DNA of 64,000 nucleotides from contig VXBP01004577.1 in NCBI GenBank assembly GCA_013400115.1, positions 248,001-312,000 of the forward strand, written 5' to 3'. Shown here piece by piece: positions 1-13,004 of the stretch. The notes below the pieces were generated by a model. The model worked only from the letters and a program-made list of their open reading frames with translations, had not been told where the DNA came from and did not search any database. The DNA comes from Rhinopomastus cyanomelas. Lineage: Eukaryota; Chordata; Aves; Bucerotiformes; Rhinopomastidae. The translations under genes and the position numbers were made by a program. Every line of letters begins with the position of its first letter. Positions within the stretch are counted from its first letter, which is position 1.

Positions 1-2308
1 AAAGGTAATTGAGAAGCATTGATAGATTTAATAGAAAAAAGATGTTTGACTCTTTACCCTCTATACTTTCGGACACCAGACCTGTTCCTCATCCATTTCA
101 CATTCCATGTATTTTAGCAGAGCCTTTCTACATAGTACATTTGAATCCTGAAACTGTGAACTTTGCTATCACCCACCCATTTCTCCTGCATTTTTTTAAA
201 TCTGCTGTTCTTGGCTTATGCAGACCCTTAGATTAAACCATCTGTTCAACGTTATTTAAAACTTACGCTGGTATAATTTCTTCATTAATTATTTAGTTTC
301 TGTTTTCCTTTTTGAGTGAAATGTTCCAATATATTTCTTTATGTGGATAATAACTTTCAAGAGTTTTTATTAAAACTGAATACTTGCCTAAAGTCTTTCA
401 TCGGCTATGATTAATGCATGACTGAAGTAATTCTAACAAGGTCTTTTGTCTGGATAGTTGCTGTTAGCGAACAAGAAAATGTAAGATAAACAGCCATCCT
501 CTAAACAAAAAAAAAGGGGTTTGTTACACAGACTTGTTGAGATTCTTTTGGAACCTAGAAATATAGGTGTTTAGAATTGTGTGTGTCTGAAACGTGTTAA
601 AAAAACAACAACCATCTACTATTCTGGAAAACTCTAAAACTAATTATATTTTTCCCTCAGGAGAAATTCCTTTACAAGTTTGTACTGGAATTTATGTCCT
701 GTAAGTTACTAATAAAACAGTGCTGGTTTATGTGGGTTTTTTTCAGTACAGCTATAGAGTATCCAGCTGATAAAATGATGGTACAGCAGCACTATTTGTG
801 AGGAACCAGCAAAGCTTTGGGTCCCTCGGGTACTTCAAGTATTGTAGAAGAGTAACTCAGTCTTTTGGACAGTTTTCAGTGCACTCAAGCTGCTCATAGC
901 CAAAGAGACACAGAAAAACATGGATAATGCATGTCTCTGTACAATTCTCTGTGACTTCTCTTATGTAGGCTGGACACCTACATGGTCACTTTGGCCACTG
1001 AAATAACCTTTTGCAAATGTAAGCGGGTGTGACATTCAGCATGCAACTTGCTCAGCTATCTGCTAATGCTGAATTAGAATAATGCTATTTGCATGTAGTA
1101 ACAGCCCAATGTGTTGTTTTCAAGTTGTTTAGTATACTAACAGCTTGCCTCTGTCTGTCTTACGTACCTGCTCTGCACTGTTGAGACATAACCTCCTAGA
1201 AATGCTACTTTTTAGTAATGACATGAGTTCCCCCTGGAGAGGATACCTGAAATTCATTGCTGTTGACAAATTCATAGAAATCCTTTAACTGGCCACTTTA
1301 TGGATCACTCCGTTTACCAACAAGTCTTTCCTTTCCTGTTGCATAATTCTCAAACTCATTTTCCTCTCTAGATTTTTCATGTAGTAATGTTAAGATTTTA
1401 GTACTGACTTGATTCAATTCTAAAACGTATCTACGCTTGCATGAAACCGTTTTGAAGGAATTAGCGTATTTTGGTCCAGCTGTCAGCAAGCAAAAATACT
1501 TAATGGCTTAGAACTAGAAGAGATGGTAGAGCAGTTTTAATAGAATTGTGAGTACCTGTTAACTCACAATGTTGTACCTGTGGTACAAAATTTCGTATTA
1601 TGGACAAGTTTTGTTAAGAAAATTCACCGTATTCTTGGTTGTGTACTCAAGCACACCTGAGTCTTCCAAGATTTCTTTAAATTAGGTATAAATTAAACAA
1701 AGTACTTGAAGATCTACTTAAAATTGTTCTTGATTCTTAGCTACGTAAAGCGGTAGGTCCCTAGGGTGAGATACAGCTGAAAAGAAATGCCTCAGTGCCA
1801 TACCACAGACAGTGGTTGAAATGTTTTATTGATGGAGTGCTACTTTTGCTTGCACATGGAATTCATTTTAATTCAAGTATAAATACTGCACTTCTGGCCA
1901 GACATTGGAGATTTTTTGGCATTCTTGTTGTTCATGTAGGCAAGTGTTCATGACACATGCAACCTAAGAGAAAATAAATTTATGACTGCGATATTTAAGT
2001 ATCTACAAGCATATTTATATAGAAGCATAGATTTTAAAGGTGCTTATATATCTTCAAAGGTTGTATACATTGTTTGCACATCTTTAAAATGTAATAAAAT
2101 ACCTTAAATAATAGGCTTGAAAGGCAAAGTTAGAAAATACAGTACTTTGTAGGTATAACCATTTCTCGAATGTCTGTTAAAGTAGATGAGACTCACAATT
2201 CAATGAGATTCGAAAATAAAGGACCAATGTACAGACACTAAATTTCCGTAAAGCCTAGAAGATACCTAGTTTTCATACCAATGGTAGATTGCTGTTGAAA
2301 CTTTAAAA

Positions 2309-2621
2309 CAGGGGTCCTCAAACTTTTTAAAGAGGGGGCTGGTTCACTGTCCCTCAGACAGTGTCGGGGGCCGGGCTATAGTTTGTGCTGCCTGGCTTGT
2401 CCTGCCTGGGAGCAGGAGGGAGGGAGGGAGAGACGGGGGAGCCACCCACCTCGCTGATGCCGCCCGCCCCTACCCCCCAAGCCCGGCTGGGCATTCGGCA
2501 GGAAGTCATCTGTGGCTGCTAGGTTTTTGCCCCCCCAACCCCCACTGTAAATACCAGTGGGCCGCACTGGAGACCCTGGGGGGCTGTATCCGGCCCGCGG
2601 GCCGGGGTTTGAGGACCCCTG
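2309..2621. mobile_element. hAT (Charlie-like) non-autonomous DNA transposon (MITE)
   Basis: A 313-bp element begins CAGGGGTCCTCAAAC and ends in its exact reverse complement, GTTTGAGGACCCCTG, giving 15-bp perfect terminal inverted repeats. It is flanked by a perfect 8-bp direct repeat CTTTAAAA (2301-2308 and 2622-2629), the target-site duplication length of hAT transposases. The ends and the subterminal segments AAACTTTTTAAAGAGGGGGC and GGTTCACTGTCCCTCAGACA resemble hAT-Charlie type elements of other tetrapods as I remember them. There is no transposase frame, so it would have been moved in trans. The interior is GC-rich, in sharp contrast with its surroundings. Superfamily is near certain; exact family is not known to me. 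Confidence 0.92.
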
Positions 2622-3529
2622 CTTTAAAAGATTCTTGCTTCCTGTGTAAAGCAAACTTGCTAGATCCTTTGAACTGTTCCTCTGTGCTATGTATTTGCAT
2701 GCCTCTTCACAGAGAGAAAATTCCAGTGTGATGGAAACTCCCTTCTGACCTTTTTGTCCTTCTCCATTTGTCCTCCTTTCTGAGAAAGAGCAGCCTTATT
2801 GGAATTGCTCCACTGGGAAGCAGCTGCTTCTGTGGTCTAGCTTCTTGTCCTACATTCAGGCTTCCCAAGGATGTGAACAAAAGGTAGAACTTGAGTGCTC
2901 TCGTCATGTCTCCACATCCATTTAAGAACAGGCAGCAAAGATAGATAAGCAAGCTTGGTCATGGCATTGTGTTAGGCATCTTCTGGGGCTAGAGTAGGTA
3001 AAATTGGACTGATGTGCTCTGATGATGTTTGTAACAGTAAGGTTACTCAAGAGAGCCTGCTTCAGATTTATTGGTGTATATATAATAGTGTTTCTGAAGA
3101 ACTAGGTTTCTAGAGAAAGGGCTGCATCTTACACATGAAAATTTAAAGAAATAGGGTGAAGGGGGTCACACTTTACAATGATATTTCTACTGTAAAAAGG
3201 AAACATCAGTAGAAATGGAGAATCTTTTCTGCAGCAGAGCTAGGGTTCACTTTAATGGAAGAAAAATGAGTGCTGTGTAGAATGCTTTGTGCTGCCTGCT
3301 GTTGAGCACTGATTAGTGCCAGTTTTAAGATAAAATTGAGTTGTTCAGAGGTGAATTTGGGTTGATGACTGCACCAGGAATAACTCCAGTCTTCAGAAGT
3401 CTTTAACTCCTTGTGCTGCTTGGTTTTGGTTCTATGTAAGAGTGTGGTTTATATGTACGTGTGTGGCAGGGTGAGCCCTGGATAGAGTTCTGCAGGACCC
3501 TGTCAGTTAGAGAATTCTTATAGAATCAC

Positions 3530-3624
3530 AGAATCGTAGAATCATTAGGGATTGGAAGGGACCTCGAAAGATCATCTAGTCCAATCCCCCTGACACAGCA
3601 GGATCACCTAGACCAAGTCATACA
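3530..3624 (-). mobile_element. CR1 LINE 3' end fragment
   Basis: On the minus strand this ends with the CR1 3' tail (tandem GATTCTA/TGTGATTCT units), preceded by the usual segment seen here as GGGATTGGAAGGGACCTCG and CATCTAGTCCAATCCCCCTG. It is heavily 5' truncated, as most CR1 copies are. Confidence 0.93.
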
Positions 3625-4683
3625 GTCAGTCTGGGTTCCTTACCTGGAAGGGCATTCTGCTTTTGGCTATATCTCAGGGGTACTAGGGAAACCAATCAAG
3701 TCTCATACTTCATGTAAAATATCCACTAATTTCTTAACTGTTTTGAGTTACTCCAGTTTGAAAGACCTCATTCCTACAACAGCATTGTGTTTCTATTCTA
3801 CTTTGGAATCACAGGTGGACAAACCTGCTGCTTCTCCCTAGCTGTTTGCATCTTGTGCCTGGTCCAGGAGCTGGGGGAAGGCTATGGAGATAGGAAGAAT
3901 GTACTCTGAGTAAGGCTTGCACACAATTCCCAGGCACCTATGTACCCTGGGGCTGCGTAGCAATGGATGGCTGGGAGGATAGAACATCTGTCACGTGACT
4001 CCGTAAAATCTCATTCACTGGACAAGGAAAAGGCTGAAAGAACTGTGGGGTATTCCGCTCTGCTCCACAGCTGCCTTTTGGCAGGACCTGTGGAAGATTG
4101 CTGTGTTCAAGCAACATTTCTGTAGCTGGCAGGAGGCCCATCTCTATTGGGTTTCCATTACATGAAGATGGCAAACAGACTAGGGAGATAGGAATATGTG
4201 GGGAATTTTCCTTCCCTTTTCTTTCTCTCCAATTTCCTCTGAAATCTTTTTTCTAGGCAATTGTGTCAAGTAAATTAAAGCCTTTAGAGGTCAAAGCTAT
4301 GCATCTTGTTCTTATAGTGCATCTGTTGTGGTGAGTATTGGCAGATCAAGACCTCATGCCCATCACTTCTGCTTCCCCTTTGCAGTGTGAGCAGAGCTGA
4401 GCCAGAAGGATGTAGTGTGGCTGCTGCACTGCGGACAGACTTTATTTCCTCTTCTCACGAAACTAAAATTCATCATTTTGGGAAATCCAACTGTGTGTTA
4501 GCTTGCAGGAAGGAATAGTGAATGGCCAGCTGAGCCCTTTGTCTAGTAGCTTTCTAGGGGAAGAAAGGTACAGGTTAGAAATGCAGAAAGTCAGACAACA
4601 AAAAGCAATGATGCGGGGAGGCTTTGCCAGGAGTTAAGATGCAGGATCTGAAATAAGAGGCTTATGTAGATATTGTTGATAAG

Positions 4684-4967
4684 AATCATAGAATCACTAC
4701 GGATTGGAAGGGACCTCGAAAGATCATCTAGTCCAATCCCCCTGACACAGCAGGATCACCTAGACCAAGTCACACAGGAACACATCCAGGCAGGTCTTGA
4801 ACATCTCCAGTGCAGGAGACTCCACAACCTCCCTGGGCAGCCTGTTCCAGTGCTCCATCACCCTCACTGGGAAGAAGTTCCTTCTGATATTTATGTGGAA
4901 CCTCCTATGTTCCCGCTTACCCCCATTGCCCCATGTCCTATCACTAGATGACACTGAGAAGAGCCTG
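4684..4967 (-). mobile_element. CR1 LINE 3' end fragment
   Basis: This is the same subfamily as the copy at 3530 but longer. It reaches the C-terminal reverse-transcriptase region, which on the minus strand encodes VRRNFFPVRVMEHWNRLPRE-like residues. Open frames on both strands here are LINE remnants, not genes. Confidence 0.93.
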
Positions 4968-7900
4968 GAAATACAGGATCTTTTCACTCACCTGGAAAAC
5001 ACAGGGAGACATGTGGAAATTGGAATTGAGGAGCTTGGAGCAAATCCCCCAGGAAATCTATGTATGCATGAAAGGGAGGAGTGTGGATAAGGAAGGTCCA
5101 AACTGTTACAGAAACATTTTTGAACATTTAAGAACCAAATCTTTAAATGGCAGTGGTGTGTGTTTGAAGTTGCATTCTATGTGCAAAGTTTACAGTGTGA
5201 GATTTCTCTCCTTGGAGAGGGAGAAGGAGGTAGGCAATAACTGCTTGCACACTGCCCAACTATGCATGAATATAAAGCCAGTCACAGCTTATTTCTGAGA
5301 CTTGTCGTACCTGAGGTCTAAAGATTTAGGCATTTGAGAAATAAATGTCTTCCTCATAAAATTTCGTGATAGAAAACATCCAGCCTTTCAAAGTAAATTA
5401 TTACTTTCTTGTGCAAATGAAAATTGTTCAGCAGTTTCAGCCCTCCTGTAGTTTGAGAGGTGCTATATACAGCAAATGTTTTATATGAGCCAGTTTTAAA
5501 TTTATGGCACTTGTGGAGGCATAGATGTGGTTTGTAGAACTTTTTTTGCAAAGTTTGTATGAAATAGACAGTTCATACATGGTTTTAACTACATTATGGG
5601 AAGGAACAGAATTCATAAGTTGTAGTGGTATTGGAAATATTTAAATTATTTAAGCAATGTTAGTACTCATAATACAAATTCAAATCAGCTTTATAAAGTA
5701 TGCATAGATTGAGAAATTAATTCTATTTTGGAGTTAAAGTTAATAAACTTTATTCTAAAATGTCTCTCAAAAGAGACATGAACAAATTAACCTAAGGAAC
5801 AGAATGGGTCTTCAAACACTAATAAATTTGAAGTGAAGTTACACAAGATTGCACAGAGAATTGCACATACAAATTCTGAGCAACCAACTCTATCTTGTCC
5901 CTGCTCCCATTTTCCCAAGAAGAGTTACTGGTGGATACATCTTTACAACTATGAGTGAGTACTTAGATGTTTAACACAGAATCAGATATATAAACAACTT
6001 AGAAATTGTTTTGTGTGCAAACCCACAAAATTTATCAGTAATCCTGAAGACTTCAAGACTAATGGATGCAAGTCCAATAGCAGGGATAAAAGTATCTGAA
6101 CTGTGTACAAAGTGTATTGCACGTTACATTATTTTTTCCGCAATCTGTCCATATGAAATACCTATTTTTTGTTTATAGTATCATGTTAGCAGGACTTACC
6201 TGAGATTGTATTTTAGCAACTGCATCCTAAATAAGCTATGCAGAGTAATTTTGCAACATGTAAGGCGTTTATTCAAGATTGACCAACTTTGCATATAATT
6301 GACCTGACCTTAGATTGTCAAAGTGTAGTGTCTAACAAGAAGCCTTTTCTCTTCCCTTGTGAAAGTATATGTTGGAGTGGTATGAAGGAGGTTATTCAAC
6401 TGAAAGAACAAGATGAAAAATACATTTTGTTGTAGTTTTGGCTAGGTGGTAGTGTTACTTTTCAGAAAATACCAAATGTATGAGACTTCATCATGTGCCA
6501 CCTGCTAGTGTTTCCAGGCACATGTTTGGCTAACCTGTCAGCCTTGGCAAACCTGTCAGCCTGCATATTCAGTGCATTCTCCACCATTCATGGAGATCTT
6601 TTGTTCCCATCTTCCAGAATTAGCCAAGAATTTAAAAAAAAATTCAGTAAAGAATATGATTACTGAAAGAGAAAGAATAAAATAATGAGAAATCTCCATT
6701 TCACAGTTAAGGTATGTATTTTTTACAACCCAGCCAGTGCTGATCATGAAAAAGAAATGTTTTTATGATAAATTTACTGGGTAAGAAATACTGGCTAGTG
6801 GTGAACTCTCAAATTATTATTGTAATTGGCAATTCTGAGGCACTTGCATAGCACTCTCCTCAAAATACTGTACAAACAATCATTCATCATCACAAAAGAC
6901 TTATGAAATTTGTAGCAGGCAGTTGATTTTTGACCGTTAACACCAACTCTGAGTTTCTGTATAGTGGAGGTTTAATTGATGTTTCTGTGGTGGCTCATGC
7001 TTAAGAGTTTCATAGCTGATGATATGAAAGACAAGATAGAAATAAAGGAAAAAAAATTAAGAAAAAAGGAGAAAGAAAGGTTGGTATGTCACAAATTAAG
7101 GGCTGAGGAAAACAGTGTAAAATAACTAATGTTTGGTTCTCCTTTTTCTGCACGATTATGTTGTAAAGACAAGTAATTAAATTAATTATATACTGTTTTG
7201 ACACTGTAGCTACTATACCTGTAAAACAATTATCAGTTGCCACAGCTGCCTCAGTCTGACATAAGGCTTTATAGTAATGAAGTAGATCATCAAACTGTTG
7301 GCTTTCCTGAAGAATTAGAATGTTATTGTGTCTGGAAGCTACAAGAGTTCTAGGAAGTGAGAACAGCTTTCTTCATGGGATTTAAGTGTTCCACGTTGGA
7401 TCTAGGCTCAGTTTAATCACAGCTTACTATACACTTGGTTGTTTCAGAAGCATACTCGTGCTTCAGCCATGCCTTCATCTGTGTTTCCTTTTCCTGTGGT
7501 CTCACTAAGCTCAGTTTTTGTTAGCTTTATTTCCTCAGAGAGCATTTGTCTCTTAGTTTTTTTAGAAACTATTATCATTTTGCTTTCCTTGCAAAATATT
7601 TTTGCCTGGTTTCAAATGACACTTGTCTTTTCTGTCTGCTCAGTGTTTATGAAACTTCAGCATAGCCCTTCTGTAGTCTATACAGTCATAGGTCCTTTCT
7701 AGTTCAACATCGTTGAATTTTCTTCACGAATTCAATTCCACTGCTTTCCCAAATGAATTGGATCCATTAAAAAAAAAAAAAGCTGTAATAACATTAAGAC
7801 TTTTCTTCTTGTTTTTTTTTGAGCCAAGTGTTAGGCAAAATCAAATTTGCTTAGGTAGGTCTGACACAGCTACATAAGGTCAACAGTACATCTGTATTAT

Positions 7901-8321
7901 GGGCAGCATATGTCACATCTTCAGGTCTGCAGTCAGCATTTACAAGTGCCATCATTAAATTAAAAACCAGTACTGCTGTTTGTGTAGTTCATTGGTGAGG
8001 TTTTTTTAATACAATCCTTGATCTTTTTCTACATCTTATTTTTAAAAACATAACATGTTTTCCTCATGTGAGGTAGCTGAAGACTGGGAGAAGTCATATC
8101 CTTCCAGTGCCAAGACATAAATTCAATACCTAGATTGGGATTCATCTCCCTTAGCTCTAAACGAAAACAGAGTAGGTGTTTGTAGCCGAGTTCAGTATGC
8201 AAGGCTACCTTTATGATTTGTTGTAAAAATAGGCATCTTAAGGATATGATTCATCTGATATTTTAAGCATCTTTTATTATCCAGAGTGAGCTGGATCATG
8301 TTTTCAACTTCACTGCTGACT

Positions 8322-8400
8322 TGATCTCAATTAACAGGAATGTAGGATGCCTCTAGATGACTCGGCCTTAATTATCAGGAATGTGGGATGGCTGTAGACA
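8322..8400. repeat. Imperfect tandem duplication, unit about 39 bp
   Basis: Two adjacent copies share AATTAACAGGAATGTAGGAT and AATTATCAGGAATGTGGGAT, with looser matches on either side. It looks like an old tandem duplication. Confidence 0.6.
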
Positions 8401-8611
8401 AGTGCATTTAGACACATGACTCCCATTCCCACAATTTGATGCATTTGAAATCATCAATGAGTGTAATGTGAAGTAGTCTTTTGAAGGCCTACTTTTATTC
8501 CAGATTCTTCATGTATTTGCAAATCGAGGCCTTTTTTCCTTGGAGTAATTTGTAAAGATCAGACTTTTTGGTTACAGCCTTAGAAACTAATTGGCCGTCC
8601 TCAGTTAATGA

Positions 8612-8790
8612 GTAACAGGTTGCCCAGAGTGGTGGTCAATGTCCTGTCTCTGGAAACATTGAGTCAAACTGGGTGGGGCTCTGGGAAACTTGATCTAGTT
8701 CAAGATGTTCCAACTTACTGCATGGAGTTGAACTAGATGACCTTTCAAAGTCTCTTCCAAACCAAAATATTTTATGATTCTGTAATTTCT
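8612..8790 (+). mobile_element. Old CR1 LINE 3' fragment
   Basis: The sequence follows the CR1 3' region order: GGTTGCCCAGAGTGGTGG, then GTTGAACTAGATGACCTTTC, AAGTCTCTTCCAA and a tail TTTATGATTCTGTAA. Many substitutions suggest an old copy. Confidence 0.85.
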
Positions 8791-11700
8791 AGCAATCAGC
8801 TAGAAACTAAACCTGTGGTGTAGCTTTGGCCTAGTGACTGACTTGGTGACTGGCCTTGAGCTTTGTTTGCACACACAGTATGCGTGTGGTCATGATGCTA
8901 CAGGATTGTCTTGCTTCTGGTTTCAGTAGACCGGCTGCACTGGCTTTCATAGCTCATTACTGACATTTCACCCGATGCTGCACTGTCTTTGGAGCTCTTC
9001 AGGGAGTGGGCTGCAAAGAATCCTCACCTTTTTTAGGGTTTTTCTTCTGACACTAAGTTGGTGAACAAAGGCTATCAGGATTCTGAAGAAAAATGAGAGT
9101 AAATAAACAGCCAGAAGGAATTTGCAAGAATTAGCAAAACAAAACCCCAGCAACAGTTGGAGGATGACAGAATCGTGATTCTAAGTTACTCACTGTTCTG
9201 AGAAAGATTTTTGTTCTCTTTACCCTTTATGTCTTGGGCTTCTATGTTACTTGACCTAGTTAGCTCAGCTAGATGATGTCACCTATCTGTACTGGCACAT
9301 AAAACATCTGAGAGCCTGTTGCTTTGCTCTTCTTGCAAAACAAACTTAGCCACATTTAACAATTTTTCTGGAAGTAAATTTTTTGTTTGGTTGGTATGTC
9401 TTAGCTAGTTTGTATCTCTTGGGAGAGACATTGCATGGGTAGCACAAAGGACATCTTTATAGGGTGAGAGGAAATTGGGAGGGAAGCAGAGCTCACTACG
9501 AGCTGTATGTGTTCACTGCTTGTGTCAAAGGCCGTTGAAGCATTACTGCAGGGCAGTACAGGACTGTGGCTGTTTTAGATTGAATAAAGTTATTCCTGAA
9601 TGCCATGGCCTGATTCCATTAAACTTGATAAAAGGGCTCTACACAAAAGTCTGCAGCCAGCTATGTTCAGGACAAAGAGTATCCAGCTACTTCTGTGAAA
9701 TCAATCATCTGGTGATGAAACGTCTGAACGTTAGTCTCTGGTTAGTCTGCAAGAGCCGAAGGCATTGTGTTGTTTGTTTAGGCACTACAGACTCATGACA
9801 GTATTCAGGCTTGCTGGTAGTACAGGTACCCTAGTGACACTGACGTTCCCTATTCCTGATGAAGACAAAAATGCTGAAGATTTGGGTGTGGTGCACGCAC
9901 TCACCGTAGCCTATCTTTGTGTCTGTGATGATCCTCCAAGCTCTGAGTTCCTATAGAGAGGTCAGCCTTTTTATATGTGTAGTTCCCATCCTGTTAGAGC
10001 AGACAGACTATGAGAATCTTCTTTAACCTTACAACTGAACATGTTTTGTCAAGCTGAGTGATACTAGCCTTGTTTCTGATGCTCACCAGCAGGCTGAGTA
10101 TATATCTGTCTGTTGATGTTGCACACTATTACAGTTACTGTGGCAATGGAGTTCCCACTCCAAAAAGATGTTACTTTATGGTAGAAACTAGCATGATCAT
10201 TTCTAGACAGAATTGTCTGACCCTTTGGCCACAGAAAGCTTTTCATTTCAATACCAGAGAACACTGAATGGGACAACTCCTATTCTGTGTAACTTATCAA
10301 GTGTATAAGACTGTTCTCCAGAGGACTGTTCCTGAAAGCAAGGGGTGGGCAGCACAGTGGCTGATATTCAGGATGTCACGACCCAGACAAATGAGTGAGC
10401 AATCTTTCTTCAGCCAGGACCAAAGAAATGTGTGGCCTGTTAATTGCAATAATATGGTCCTATCATCAAGGGTGCTGAGGTAAGTCACCTGTTTGGGGAC
10501 TCTTGGTGAAATGGCACCTGAAGACAGTGGAGGGTTAAGATGGGACCAAGGAGTGTGATGTTTTCTGCAGGAAATGAGGAAGGTTTGTGCGTTAAGTAAG
10601 GTAATTTGCATATGCTGAAAGGGCCTGTCAGCTGGCTGTGAGGAAGTCTAGGATGGTTGCTGAAGCTGAGTTCATTCACACTGGAGTGTTGGTGGGAGAC
10701 AATCTCAGATTTTCTCTCTGAATAACTCAAGGCAGTGCCTCAAGACACTGCCAGATGAGCTGGAGTCTGAACTTCTGTGTGGCTACCTCAGGTACTACGG
10801 GTGGCCTGAGTGAAAACAGAGTTACTTCAGCGTTCACGCATCCGCTGGAATGGTGACGCTTTGCAGTATCAGTAGTTTCTGATGGATCAATTAGATTAAA
10901 TACCAAATTAACATCTGTTACAGTGATCCAGTGTAGAAATCATAGTGGCATTGTGGGTTTGTCATGCACATTAGAATTGTTATTTTCCTCTCTAAATTTA
11001 GCTAGGATTGAAAACAGAATGGTCTATTGTCTTTACAAGACTGTCCAGATATAACTGGGGAACAAGTACCCTCCTAAACTGAAAATTTCACTGAAAATGA
11101 AAAGATAAACTTACACTGTTAAGATATTATATATTACCTTGGCCAGGTTTTCTGTGGTTTTTGGGTCAGCATTTCATTTCTTGCCAAGTTGGAGGTTTGC
11201 AAAGTTACAGGGAAAAATATTCGGCTATTCCTCGTCCGTGAAGTAGAAGTTCATGTGTTTGTGCATGAACTGCAGTGACTTTTACCTCCTCTGCGGTAGA
11301 ATCCAATTGCTGTGAATCAGAAAAGGGAAGCTAAAAGATTGGATCCACATCTTGGGAGAGTTTTCAAGAGGGAATCAACAGTTGCCGAACAAAACCTGCT
11401 GGTTCACTCAGAAAATAATAGACTTACTCTTTTGTTTGGAAGCTGATTTATTTTCTATTTCATAAAGTATGTTGACAATTTAAACTCACCGTGTCAGGGC
11501 GGCAACATATGTCACTTCTGCCCCTGTGAAGCATCGAGGTATTAATCTGCAACTAGAACTGTGCAGCTTCTGTGTATGGTTCTAGTCCAGTGTGAATGTT
11601 TTGGATTTTGTGATGCCTGTAATTTTCCACTGGCTTTACTTATATTAATTTGAACAGTTTACATACTGCCAGGCTGTAGCCAAAGAATGCCAGAAGATCC

Positions 11701-12418
11701 AGGAAATGGGGCAGGGAATTATTCCATAACTCACTTATACTTGTCCATAACTCATCTCTTAACAAGTTGCAGCTTGTATGTTTTATAAACTAAAATGAAA
11801 AATTGGAACTAGTATTTAAACCAAAACAAAACTCAATGTTTAAAAGTTCACTAGCATAGAAAAATGGCCTCGCTGAAGAATTTTATATATGTTACACTGC
11901 AGTATTCAGTCTTTCATTAGGCTTTATCAAAATGTATTCAAATTTTGAAGTATTTTGCAGCAGAAAATTATAAAATGGTTTGTAATTTACGAGGGTCAAG
12001 TTCAGCACAAAATCAAATAGTCACAGAAGTGTAAATTAAGAATTCTGTTTCATATTTTGCTATTTATTTTTGCTTTCTGGTTTTATAAAAATGGCAATAT
12101 TAACGTCTTGAGCTGGGATTCCACTGAAACTATTGTTTTGCTCTAGGAATATTTTCATTCAGTTAATTCTAATTAAATAATTTACCATGTAACAAAGTGT
12201 TTTATAATTTGACCTGCTTCCTTCTGGATGTCACATAAAGATATTTTGTTTCCTGATTGGTACAGTTGATCTGATTTCTGTCAAGTATATTATATGTATA
12301 GCCATAATCAAAAGTAGGGTATATATCTTATACATAAAAATGACAAAATTACCCACAAATAGCAGTTTCACTTCCTGTCATTCATTCATAGGCATACTAA
12401 CACAGGCATACATGTCTA

Positions 12419-12457
12419 TTGTATTAATTAAGTCTAGCCAGGACTTAATTAATACAA
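12419..12457. repeat. Perfect 16-bp inverted repeat (hairpin)
   Basis: TTGTATTAATTAAGTC (12419-12434) is followed after a 7-base spacer by its exact reverse complement (12442-12457). It is AT-rich. It could be a cruciform or RNA hairpin, or the scar of a small foldback element. Confidence 0.85.
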
Positions 12458-13004
12458 CAAATAAAATTATCTTTGCAATGGCAAAATAAATTCCGACCAT
12501 AGGTCTAAGCTGAAAATGTACCCTTAACATTGCCATGTAATGTAAAAGAATATTTCACTTTCTGGTTGCACTCAGTCCTATTCAATCCAAATCCAAATAT
12601 GAAGAAAATAAATTAATAAAACCCCTTCCAAATAGGCACCATATTTATAGACACATTAGTGAGCCAAAAGTGGTAAAGTTTTCATTTGATTTAATCTTGC
12701 TTTCTCATGGGAAACTGAAATGCACTATAACTTTATTGTAATGTTTATATTTTTCCATGTATGTATGAGAATTTTATTGCAAATTGGGCAACACATTTGA
12801 AATCATCTTCTTTGCAGTCTTTTTAGTACTTTTATTATTTGCACTGCCTGTAGGTTTCAGTTGAAAGTCTTTAACAAAGACACTGGGAAATGGCCAGAGC
12901 CAGTCAGGAATTTTTTCAGAGGACTCAGTGTACCAGCAGTCTGGTAGCCTGAGTCTGGGTAGGGTACCATTCTCATACAGCTGTCCTTTCTCTAATGTCA
13001 GTAG

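Noticed and set aside
4333..4350. Codons reading EYWQIK, like the segment just before exon A in mammalian ODAD2
   Set aside because: The following residues do not match (no QKLVKYLK), an in-frame stop lies just upstream, and no donor site follows. Chance match.
9475..9798. 107-codon open frame whose start looked like a myristoylated MGGK-type N-terminus
   Set aside because: The first codon is TTG, not ATG, there is no family pattern, and there is no splice or codon-use support. Treated as chance.
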